Of a stretch of 10,651 nt of DNA, positions 5,862 to 10,651 are shown one piece after another. The first letter of the stretch is position 1. Each line of letters opens with the position of its first letter. The notes beneath the pieces are model-generated. The model ran no database searches. It was not told the DNA's origin and worked only from the letters and a program-made list of their open reading frames with translations. Location: the NCBI GenBank assembly GCA_029068025.1, contig JAIEDJ010000108.1:1-10651 (forward strand). Reading direction: 5' to 3'. Position numbers and translations under genes: made by a program. The DNA comes from Oscillospiraceae bacterium. Its GTDB lineage: Bacteria > Bacillota > Clostridia > Oscillospirales > Ruminococcaceae.

Positions 5862-5975
5862 TCAACCCTGTCTCTGCTTGTGCTTGGGTTCAACACAAAT
5901 TACCATAACTTTTCCCTTGCGCTTGATAACCTTACATTTATCGCACATGGGTTTTACCGAAGGTCTGACTTTCAC
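5862..5975 (-). CDS. rpmJ: 50S ribosomal protein L36
   Basis: The product is 37 residues, the standard length for the zinc-type protein: (M)KVRPSVKPMCDKCKVIKRKG, then KVMVICVEPKHKQRQG. C11, C14, C27 and H32 form the CCCH zinc ribbon. L36 contacts 23S rRNA near the GTPase-associated region of the 50S subunit. The start codon is GTG at 5975: family homology begins exactly there, and AAGGGGG lies 8 nt upstream. The longer frame opening at 6044 runs back into repeat copy B and is rejected. It stands in its usual place between infA and rpsM, but both flanking spacers are expanded by repeats (202 bp and 121 bp). Confidence 0.96.
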   Translation of the reverse strand: MKVRPSVKPMCDKCKVIKRKGKVMVICVEPKHKQRQG

Positions 5976-6000
5976 TGTAATAACCCCCTTATCTAAATTT

Positions 6001-6098
6001 GGCAGTTTCCGCACCGTCGAAACGCTTTGCGTTTCGACTATCAAGCGGCGACTGCTTTCGCTTCGCTTCAGCAGCCCCCGCTATTGCGGAAAACTGCC
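6001..6098 (-). repeat. palindromic intergenic element, copy B (infA-rpmJ)
   Basis: Outer stem: GGCAGTTTCCGCA (6001-6013) against TGCGGAAAACTGCC (6085-6098), one bulged base. Inner hairpin 1: GTCGAAACGC (6016-6025), TTT, GCGTTTCGAC (6029-6038), perfect. Inner hairpin 2: GCGG and CTGCT pair with AGCAG and CCGC around a CGCTTCGCTTC loop (about 6045-6082). The whole is a three-way-junction layout. It ends about 10 nt before the AAGGGGG site of rpmJ. It is the most complete copy of the family and shares loop and CCCGCTATTGCGGAA with D. Confidence 0.88.
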
Positions 6099-6113
6099 GT
6101 GTATCTTGAATTT

Positions 6114-6160
6114 GCTGCTTTTGCTCCGCTTCAGCATCATCTGCTGTTGCGGAAAGCTGC
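6114..6160 (-). repeat. palindromic intergenic element, truncated copy C (infA-rpmJ)
   Basis: CTGCTTTTGCTCCGCTTCAG (6115-6134) matches copy B 6052-6071 at 18 of 20 positions. TTGCGGAAAGCTGC (6147-6160) matches the outer-stem end of the family. The other outer-stem arm and hairpin 1 are missing. It lies 16 nt from copy B in the same orientation, giving a tandem of one intact and one broken copy in a single spacer. Confidence 0.65.
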
Positions 6161-6177
6161 TTTGCCGCTGACAGATT

Positions 6178-6396
6178 TCACTTGGCTCGCCAGGTGATCC
6201 TGCCCTTAGTAAGGTCGTAGGGTGACATCTCAACAGTCACCTTGTCGCCCGGCAGAATACGGATGTAGTTCATCCGCAGCTTGCCGCTGATGTGCGCCAG
6301 GATCTGATGACCGTTGGACAGCTCCACCTTGAATTGTGCGTTGGGGAGTGCCTCAAGAATTGTTCCTTCTACTTCCAATACATCTTCCTTAGACAA
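6178..6396 (-). CDS. infA: translation initiation factor IF-1
   Basis: The product is 72 residues with a TTG start at 6396, exactly the usual clostridial length: (M)SKEDVLEVEGTILEALPNAQ, then HQILAHISGKLRMNYIRILPGDKVTVEMSPYDLTKGRITWRAK. This is one S1-type OB fold. IF-1 binds the 30S A site and works with IF-2 and IF-3. A GTG at 6405 would add three residues, but the AGGAG at 6407-6411 is then only 1 nt away; it is 10 nt from the TTG, so TTG is preferred. That site lies inside the last codons of the KOW gene, and TTG is one base past its stop, so translation is probably coupled. Confidence 0.95.
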   Translation of the reverse strand: MSKEDVLEVEGTILEALPNAQFKVELSNGHQILAHISGKLRMNYIRILPGDKVTVEMSPYDLTKGRITWRAK

Positions 6397-6397
6397 G

Positions 6398-6655
6398 CTA
6401 TTCACTCTCCTGTAAAGTGTTGTTGGCGAACGCCCTGAGCGTCTGCCGCAGCTTTTTGTCCGTCAGCCCCTCAAGCTCTATTGTGCCGAGAGTCTTGCGG
6501 ACGTGCTTGATATTTTTCTTTTTCGGGGAATCGAGCTTGCGCTCTTTACCGTCGGCGACGAAAACAAATCCGCCGTCAGCTCCCGTCACGACCATCGGTC
6601 TCCCGCTGTCGTGCCCCGCGGAGCTTATAACCACTGTTCCGATCTTGATACTCAT
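6398..6655 (-). CDS. KOW-domain RNA-binding protein (L14e-like) between map and infA
   Basis: The product is 85 residues from MSIKIGTVVISSAGHDSGRP. The N-terminal half is a KOW/SH3-like fold (GTVVISSAGHDSGRPMVVTGADGGFVFVADGKERKLDSPKKKN), followed by a basic segment (IKHVRKTLG) and a short helical tail (LTDKKLRQTLRAFANN). Small proteins of this type stand between map and infA in many Firmicutes and are annotated as KOW or L14e-like RNA-binding proteins; their precise role is not settled. The start ATG overlaps the map stop by one base (TGATG). The longer frame opening at 6757 is rejected because it runs antiparallel to nothing useful and simply overlaps map. Its end holds the infA ribosome binding site. 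Confidence 0.92.
   Translation of the reverse strand: MSIKIGTVVISSAGHDSGRPMVVTGADGGFVFVADGKERKLDSPKKKNIKHVRKTLGTIELEGLTDKKLRQTLRAFANNTLQESE
6405..6411 (-). promoter_or_regulatory. infA ribosome binding site that decides the start
   Basis: The minus strand reads AGGAGAG, inside the final codons of the KOW gene. The gap from AGGAG is 1 nt to the GTG at 6405 and 10 nt to the TTG at 6396. This favours TTG as the initiation codon and gives a 72-residue IF-1. Confidence 0.65.
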
Positions 6656-7410
6656 CAGTGACTCTCCAGCGTAAGGATCATAGGCTCGCCGTTTGTAATG
6701 GCGACCGTGTGCTCGAAGTGGCAGGACAGACTTCCGTCCGTTGTGACCACCGTCCACTTGTCACCGAGAATTTTTACATTCGGAAAATGGGAATTTACCA
6801 TCGGCTCGATAGCGATCGTCATACCCGGCATAAGTCTCGGCCCGCGTCCCGCTTTTCCCTCGTTGGGAACCTCGGGATCCTCGTGCATTTCGCGTCCTAC
6901 GCCATGACCGATAAACTTCTCGGCGCAGGCATATCCGCCGCTCTCCACGTGAGTTTGGATCGCGTGAGATATATCGCCTATGCGGTTTCCCGCAACAGCC
7001 TGCTCGATGCCCTTATAAAGCGCTTCCTCTGTATATTTCATCAGCCTCTTCGCCTCGTCGGACACCTCTCCGATCATAAACGTCTTGGTATTGTCGCCCA
7101 TAAAGCCGTCAAGCTCCGCTACGATATCGCAGGACAGAATATCTCCATCGCGAAGTATGCGCTTCTTTGATGGTATACCGTGTATCAGCTCCTCGTTGAC
7201 CGAGAAGCAGTTGTGCCCGGGAAAACCGCCGTAGCCCTTGCAGGGTGAGTGACCGCCCTTGGACACGATGTAGTCGTTGACGATCTTGTCAAGCTCCCAC
7301 GTCGAGATCCCTGCGACCGCGTGCTTTCCCGCAAGCGCCAGAGCCTGCGCCGCAAGCTCTCCCGCTTTCATCATAGCCTTAAGCTCTGTAGGATTCTTAA
7401 TTTGGATCAT
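6655..7410 (-). CDS. map: methionine aminopeptidase, type I
   Basis: The product is 251 residues with the pita-bread fold of type Ia enzymes; it removes the initiator methionine from nascent proteins in the cytoplasm. All expected active-site residues are visible: H77 (ELIHGIP), the metal ligands D95 (SCDIV), D106 (GDNTKTF), H169 (FIGHGVGREMHEDP), E202 (IAIEPMV) and E233 (HFEHTVAIT). No N-terminal zinc-finger extension is present. The ribosome binding site is weak (AAAGAGA, about 9 nt before ATG). It follows adk by 32 nt and overlaps the KOW gene by one base, the usual Firmicutes arrangement that ties N-terminal processing to ribosome production. Confidence 0.98.
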   Translation of the reverse strand: MIQIKNPTELKAMMKAGELAAQALALAGKHAVAGISTWELDKIVNDYIVSKGGHSPCKGYGGFPGHNCFSVNEELIHGIPSKKRILRDGDILSCDIVAELDGFMGDNTKTFMIGEVSDEAKRLMKYTEEALYKGIEQAVAGNRIGDISHAIQTHVESGGYACAEKFIGHGVGREMHEDPEVPNEGKAGRGPRLMPGMTIAIEPMVNSHFPNVKILGDKWTVVTTDGSLSCHFEHTVAITNGEPMILTLESH

Positions 7411-7442
7411 ATGCTTGATCTCTTTCTAAAGGGTCTCAAAAA

Positions 7443-8075
7443 TCAACCCTTGATTGCCGCCAGCGTCAGACGCGAGGTCTCTTCGATCCCGTTCTGACCC
7501 GATACGGTCACCAGCTTGCCCTTGGACTGATAAAAGTCCTTGAGCGGAGCTGTTTTTTCATGATAAGTCGCCAGACGCGCCAGAACCGTCTCGGGCTTGT
7601 CGTCAGCTCTCTGAACGACCTTTGCTCCGCAAGCGTCGCATACGCCCTCGACCTTTGTCGGCTTGAATTCGATGTGATAGGAGTTTCCGCAGCCCTCGCA
7701 GACACGTCTGCCGGACATTCTCTTGGTGATGGCTTCGTCGGGAACGTCGATCTCGATGACCTTGTCGATCCGAACGCCCATCTTCTCAAGCGCCTCAGCC
7801 TGCGGTACGGTTCTCGGGAATCCGTCAAGGATAAACCCGTTCTTCGCGTCGTCCATAGCGATCCTGTCCTTCAGAATTCCGATAACGACTTCATCCGGAA
7901 CCAGATCACCTCTGTCCATATACTCCTTAGCCGCAAGACCCGCCGCCGTGCCGTTTTTAACAGCCTCGCGCAGCATATTTCCCGTCGATATCGCGGGGAT
8001 ATTCAGTTCCTTGCAGACTACCTCTGCCTGTGTGCCTTTGCCGGCGCCCGGAGCGCCCAGAAAAATCATATTCAT
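7443..8075 (-). CDS. adk: adenylate kinase
   Basis: The product is 210 residues and catalyses ATP + AMP = 2 ADP. The P-loop is GAPGAGKGT (7-15). The AMP-binding region has STGNMLREAV (30-39). DGFPRT (84-89) is the family signature. The LID domain (about 120-157) carries C126, C129, C146 and C149 in a CX2C-X16-CX2C arrangement, the zinc-structured LID common in Firmicutes. CAGGAGA lies 5-6 nt before the ATG. It follows secY, as in Bacillus and clostridia, but the 137-bp spacer is almost wholly repeat copy D, which ends about 10 nt before the ribosome binding site. Confidence 0.98.
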   Translation of the reverse strand: MNMIFLGAPGAGKGTQAEVVCKELNIPAISTGNMLREAVKNGTAAGLAAKEYMDRGDLVPDEVVIGILKDRIAMDDAKNGFILDGFPRTVPQAEALEKMGVRIDKVIEIDVPDEAITKRMSGRRVCEGCGNSYHIEFKPTKVEGVCDACGAKVVQRADDKPETVLARLATYHEKTAPLKDFYQSKGKLVTVSGQNGIEETSRLTLAAIKG

Positions 8076-8097
8076 AGCAATCTCCTGATTTCAATTG

Positions 8098-8208
8098 GCA
8101 GCTTCTTAATATGCAGCTTCCACACCTGCAAGACGCTTTGCGTCTTGCCTATCACGCGAACGCCGCCTCCGCTTCGCTGCAGCAGCGCCCGCTATTGCGG
8201 AAGCTGCC
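8098..8208 (-). repeat. palindromic intergenic element, copy D (secY-adk)
   Basis: The core is 8113-8208: GCAGCTTCCACA (8113-8124) against TGCGGAAGCTGC (8196-8207) with one mismatch. Inner hairpin 1 is GCAAGACGC (8128-8136), TTT, GCGTCTTGC (8140-8148), perfect. Inner hairpin 2 lies at about 8155-8192 and has the family loop CGCTTCGCT. CCCGCTATTGCGGAA is shared with B. A second arm, GGCAGCTTC at 8098-8106, also complements 8200-8208, so the outer stem can pair in two registers. Orientation is as in A and B. The element ends 5 nt from the secY stop codon. Confidence 0.87.
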
Positions 8209-8212
8209 GGGT

Positions 8213-9559
8213 TTAGTCCAAAAATCCCGGGTGATGACGCATTACGATCTGGCTCTCGAGAGAACGAACCGTTTCCAGAGCAACTCCGACGATGATCAGC
8301 AGCGATGTGCCGCCCAGCGAAATGCTCGAGAACTGCGGATTGATCCATGAGAGTATGATCGGGAATATCGCGATAATACCAAGGAACATCGCGCCGATCA
8401 ATGTGATCTTGTTAAGCGAATTGTATATGAAATCGGACGTCGGCTTTCCGGGACGATAGCCCGGGATAGCGCCGTTGTTCTTTTTCAGATTGTTCGCGAT
8501 CTCTATGGGATTGTAGGTTATCGCCACATAGAAGTAGTTGAACGCGAGTATCAACAGGAAGTAGATCACCGCGTAAATGGGCGACTGCTGTGAGAAGAAT
8601 CTCACAAAACCATGCCAGAAGCCCTCGCCCTTGCCGTCCACTCCGAAGAAGTAGCAGATAGTCTGCGGCAGACTCATCAGCGACATTGCGAAGATGATCG
8701 GCATTACGCCCGACATAGCGACCTTGATTGGAATGTGTGAGGACTGTCCGCCGTACATTTTCCGTCCGACAACGCGTTTCGCGTACTGAACCGGGATCCT
8801 TCTCTCCGCGTTCGTCATAAAGATGACAAACCATACCATCGCAATAAATATCACTACAACCAGAGCCACAAACATAATGTTCTTCGCGTCCTGGCGGCAG
8901 AGCGCTATAAATGTTCCGATAGAATCGGGCAGTCTTGCGACGATACCCGCAAACAGTATCATAGAGATACCGTTTCCGATACCTTTTTCGTTGATACGGT
9001 CTCCCAGCCAGATGATCACCGACGCGCCCGCGACAAAGCAGGCAACAATGGTGATCGCCGAGAGAATGACCGAGAACTTATCGCTCGTAGTATCAAATAC
9101 GTCGCCGTATTTTAAGATCGGCTTGTGGCTCGAGCCATCATTAATGCCGTTTCTCAGCGTAAGGTAGAACGCCGTTGCCTGGAAAACAGCAATGCCCAGT
9201 GACGTTATTTTTGTGATGGTGTTCAGCTTCTTCCTGCCTTCCTCGCCTTCCTTGGAAAGCCTTTCAAGCGGCGGTATCGCCACCGTCAGAAGCTGAATAA
9301 TGATCGACGCGTTGATGTACGGCGTGATGGACATCGCAAGCAATGTACCCTTTCCAAGCGCACCGCCCGTCATAACGTCGAGGTAATTAAGCAGCGACGC
9401 ACCCGAGGTTATACTCGAGATCGCGCTGTTGTCGAGAAACGGAACAAATATCGAAGAACCGAGGCGGAACAGAACGAGAATAAACAGCGTGTACAAAATC
9501 TTTTTGCGCAGCTGAGTGTCGACCCATGCGTTGCGAAAGACTGTCAGCATTCCGTTCAT
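8213..9559 (-). CDS. secY: protein translocase subunit SecY
   Basis: The product is 448 residues, an integral membrane protein with about ten hydrophobic spans, forming the channel of the SecYEG translocon. Landmarks: RKKILYTLFILVLFRLGSSI (first span, about 19-40), LGKGTLLAMSITPYINASII (68-87), the family motif GIGNGISMILFAGI (193-206), AERRIPVQYAKR (251-262), the cytosolic loop NNLKKNNGAIPGYRPGKPT (356-374) that meets the ribosome and SecA, and the C-terminal MRHHPGFLD. The start ATG overlaps the rplO stop (TAATG), and the GAGGTGG site lies in the last rplO codons, which implies coupled translation. The stop lies directly beside repeat copy D. Confidence 0.98.
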   Translation of the reverse strand: MNGMLTVFRNAWVDTQLRKKILYTLFILVLFRLGSSIFVPFLDNSAISSITSGASLLNYLDVMTGGALGKGTLLAMSITPYINASIIIQLLTVAIPPLERLSKEGEEGRKKLNTITKITSLGIAVFQATAFYLTLRNGINDGSSHKPILKYGDVFDTTSDKFSVILSAITIVACFVAGASVIIWLGDRINEKGIGNGISMILFAGIVARLPDSIGTFIALCRQDAKNIMFVALVVVIFIAMVWFVIFMTNAERRIPVQYAKRVVGRKMYGGQSSHIPIKVAMSGVMPIIFAMSLMSLPQTICYFFGVDGKGEGFWHGFVRFFSQQSPIYAVIYFLLILAFNYFYVAITYNPIEIANNLKKNNGAIPGYRPGKPTSDFIYNSLNKITLIGAMFLGIIAIFPIILSWINPQFSSISLGGTSLLIIVGVALETVRSLESQIVMRHHPGFLD

Positions 9560-10002
9560 TAAACCACCTCAGCCTTTCCGCCTGCCTTCTCGATCTTCTC
9601 CTGAGCAGACGCAGTGAACTTAACAGCCTTAACGTTCAGGCTCTTGGTAAGCTCGCCGTTGCCGAGGATCTTGATACCGTCGCAAGCGTCCTTGATAGCG
9701 CCGCTCGCGATAAGAGTTTCAGCGTTGACCTCGTCGCCGCTGTTGAATCTCTTCTCAAGCTCGGATACGTTTACAGTAGCGTATTCCTTAGCGAAGATGT
9801 TGTTGAATCCTCTCTTCGGCATACGTCTCTGAAGCGGCATCTGACCGCCCTCAAAGCCCGGTCTGATAGAGCCGCCCGAACGAGCCTTCTGACCCTTGTG
9901 ACCCTTGCCTGCGGTCTTGCCCTGACCGGAACCGTGTCCGCGGCCAATGCGCTTAACGTCCTTTACGGAACCCGCAGCGGGCTGTAATTCGTGAAGCTTC
10001 AT
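9559..10002 (-). CDS. rplO: 50S ribosomal protein L15
   Basis: The product is 147 residues, the standard length. The glycine-rich basic N-terminal arm (MKLHELQPAAGSVKDVKRIG, then RGHGSGQGKTAGKGHKGQKARSGG) threads into 23S rRNA. GFEGGQMPLQRRMPKRGF is the L15 signature. The C-terminal part, from about residue 75, is the globular L18e/L15 fold (DGIKILGNGELTKSLNVKAVKFTASA). The ATG at 10002 is chosen because homology starts there; an in-frame ATG at 10101 would add 33 unrelated residues. The ribosome binding site is GGGGG, about 10 nt upstream. It overlaps secY by one base. The 117-bp spacer from rpmD is longer than usual. Confidence 0.98.
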   Translation of the reverse strand: MKLHELQPAAGSVKDVKRIGRGHGSGQGKTAGKGHKGQKARSGGSIRPGFEGGQMPLQRRMPKRGFNNIFAKEYATVNVSELEKRFNSGDEVNAETLIASGAIKDACDGIKILGNGELTKSLNVKAVKFTASAQEKIEKAGGKAEVV

Positions 10003-10119
10003 TTGCTTTGCACCCCCAATTTTCAATTGACAATGTTTGTTGAGAGCGGACAATTTTGACGTGCCACACTGGCAAATCAGAATTATCATTTCAACCGACA
10101 TATCAATTGCTAGTTTAAG
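10003..10119 (-). other. 117-bp rpmD-rplO spacer
   Basis: No gene. A 5-bp hairpin, TGCCA (10062-10066), CAC, TGGCA (10070-10074), is the only clear palindrome. AATTGAAA just before the rplO GGGGG site resembles the sequence between repeat copy D and the adk ribosome binding site, but the repeat itself is absent here. Confidence 0.4.
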
Positions 10120-10296
10120 TTAAACCTCCTCAACCTTTACAAGGTGAGCGATGGTCTTGATCTTGCCTTTAGTTGCCGCGTTATCCGGCTGAGTAGTCTC
10201 AGAGTTCACCTTGCGCAGTCCGAGGGAGTACGCTGTGGCGATCTGATTCTTCTTGCAGCTGTTCAGAGAACGCACAAGTGTAATTTTCAATGCCAT
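10120..10296 (-). CDS. rpmD: 50S ribosomal protein L30
   Basis: The product is 58 residues, a normal bacterial short-form L30: MALKITLVRSLNSCKKNQIA, then TAYSLGLRKVNSETTQPDNAATKGKIKTIAHLVKVEEV. It has the L30 ferredoxin-like fold, with KITLVRS at the first strand and a SLGLRK motif. The ATG at 10296 has AAGGAG 7 nt upstream; the in-frame ATG at 10356 would add 20 residues that overlap a hairpin and is rejected. It lies between rpsE and rplO as expected, but 230 bp from rpsE, far beyond the usual few bases. Confidence 0.97.
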   Translation of the reverse strand: MALKITLVRSLNSCKKNQIATAYSLGLRKVNSETTQPDNAATKGKIKTIAHLVKVEEV

Positions 10297-10357
10297 AATT
10301 CTTCTCCTTATCTTATACCGATCTACATTAATTACAAACAGATCATCGGCTGACATA

Positions 10358-10376
10358 CCACTCTTAGGAAGAGTGG
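10358..10376 (-). repeat. perfect 8-bp hairpin upstream of rpmD
   Basis: CCACTCTT (10358-10365), AGG, AAGAGTGG (10369-10376). It stands at the downstream end of the structured rpsE-rpmD spacer, about 55 nt before the rpmD ribosome binding site. No T-tract follows in either direction, so it is not a typical terminator. Confidence 0.55.
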
Positions 10377-10387
10377 GGAGAGTATGC

Positions 10388-10454
10388 GGGGGGGACGCCC
10401 CCCACCCCGCCCCAAACGGAGCGGCGTGGGGGGGCCGGGTGTTTGGGGTGGGGT
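10388..10454. repeat. GC-rich nested inverted repeat in the rpsE-rpmD spacer
   Basis: CCCCGCCCCAAAC (10405-10417, plus A10404) pairs with GTTTGGGGTGGGG (10441-10453, plus T10454) with one G-T wobble. Beside it, GGGGGG (10389-10394) can pair with CCCCCC (10398-10403), and CCCCCCAC can alternatively pair with GTGGGGGG at 10426-10433. The base composition is far more GC-rich than the flanking genes. It shares GCCCCAAACGGA (10409-10420) with 2264-2275, near the other island. It looks like an inserted repeat, not part of a normal spc operon. Confidence 0.65.
10428..10453 (+). other. G-quadruplex motif on the template strand of the spc operon
   Basis: G-tracts: GGGGGGG (10428-10434), GGG (10437-10439), GGGG (10445-10448), GGGG (10450-10453), with loops of 2, 5 and 1 nt. 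It satisfies the G3+N1-7 rule and overlaps one arm of the inverted repeat. Because the genes run on the minus strand, the G-rich strand is the template. Formation in the cell is not shown. Confidence 0.5.
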
Positions 10455-10475
10455 TGCCAAAATCAGTATTAGACA

Positions 10476-10512
10476 GCGCTGAAATATTTTAAATTACTTC
10501 AAAATATCGCGC
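10476..10512 (-). repeat. hairpin just after rpsE
   Basis: ATATTTT (10484-10490) pairs perfectly with AAAATAT (10501-10507), and GCGC (10476-10479) with GCGC (10509-10512), separated by a small internal loop. It begins about 15 nt after the rpsE stop. The AT-rich inner stem makes it weak, and there is no terminator T-tract. Confidence 0.45.
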
Positions 10513-10526
10513 CATCACTGCGTAAC

Positions 10527-10651
10527 TTAGAGTTCCTTAACGCTCTTGCCTCTGAGTGCCGCAACCTCCTCGGCGGTTCTCAGAGATGTAAGCCCCGCCA
10601 TAGTCGCGCGAACAACGTTGCACGGATTGTTGGAGCGCAGAGACTTTGTAC
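10527..10651 (-). CDS. rpsE: 30S ribosomal protein S5, C-terminal fragment
   Basis: The last 40 codons and stop of S5 are present; the gene is cut by the window edge. The translation reads TKSLRSNNPCNVVRATMAGL, then TSLRTAEEVAALRGKSVKEL, which is the conserved S5 tail (the family has SNNP.N.V.AT..GL followed by E.VA..RGK). S5 lies at the mRNA entry side of the 30S body and affects decoding accuracy. Its position upstream of rpmD matches the spc operon. The TAA stop is at 10527-10529. The break is due to the window edge, not a mutation. Confidence 0.96.
   Translation of the reverse strand, partial: TKSLRSNNPCNVVRATMAGLTSLRTAEEVAALRGKSVKEL

Noticed and set aside
5976..6044. N-terminal extension of L36
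   Set aside because: The extra 23 residues come from the edge of repeat copy B, and L36 homology and the ribosome binding site both fix the start at GTG 5975.
5766..8208. Repeat copies A-D as rho-independent terminators
   Set aside because: None is followed by a T-tract in the direction of transcription, and essential genes follow each of them.
2082..10454. CRISPR array or insertion sequence
   Set aside because: There are no regularly spaced direct repeats, no cas gene and no transposase; the repeats are palindromic and dispersed.

Overview
The window is chromosomal DNA from a low-GC-type Firmicute, most likely a clostridial gut or rumen organism of the Oscillospiraceae/Ruminococcaceae kind. 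The evidence is the gene order rpsE-rpmD-rplO-secY-adk-map-KOW gene-infA-rpmJ-rpsM-rpsK-rpsD-rpoA-rplQ, which is the classic Firmicutes spc/alpha ribosomal-protein order with the KOW gene between map and infA. Further evidence is the strong AGGAGG-like ribosome binding sites, a cysteine-poor (zinc-free) S4, and a zinc-type LID in adenylate kinase. The genus assignment is inference.

Every supported gene lies on the minus strand, so transcription runs from high to low coordinates. 10651-2363 is the distal part of the ribosomal superoperon. It encodes S5 (C-terminal fragment), L30, L15, the SecY translocon, adenylate kinase, methionine aminopeptidase, a KOW RNA-binding protein, IF-1, L36, S13, S11, S4, RNA polymerase alpha and L17, and it ends at a hairpin terminator near 2308-2350. 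1793-2362 is non-coding and holds a palindrome-rich, G-rich island. 1792-199 is a separate two-gene unit: an ECF-type sigma factor and a one-pass membrane protein with a C-terminal PASTA-like domain, a probable anti-sigma factor or sensor. It is followed by a perfect 12-bp terminator hairpin at 96-133. 1-95 carries no gene that I can support.

The ribosomal genes are ordinary; the spaces between them are not. Some junctions are tight or overlapping (rplO/secY, map/KOW, KOW/infA). Others are opened to 110-360 bp by structured DNA. Three of these spacers (secY-adk, infA-rpmJ, rpmJ-rpsM) carry copies of one palindromic element of about 72-98 bp, all in the same orientation and each ending just upstream of the next ribosome binding site. 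The copies conserve an outer stem and a GCGAAGCG-type loop, and they show compensatory stem changes. A truncated extra copy sits in infA-rpmJ. Other spacers (rpsE-rpmD, rpsD-rpoA, rpoA-rplQ) carry unrelated hairpins. The repeat family and the sigma/PASTA pair are the most interesting items here.

Functionally, the large operon couples ribosome assembly (r-proteins, IF-1), transcription (alpha), protein export (SecY), N-terminal methionine removal (Map) and adenylate balance (Adk). The sigma/PASTA pair looks like an independent envelope-stress switch, possibly autoregulated from an ECF-like promoter at 1836-1863.
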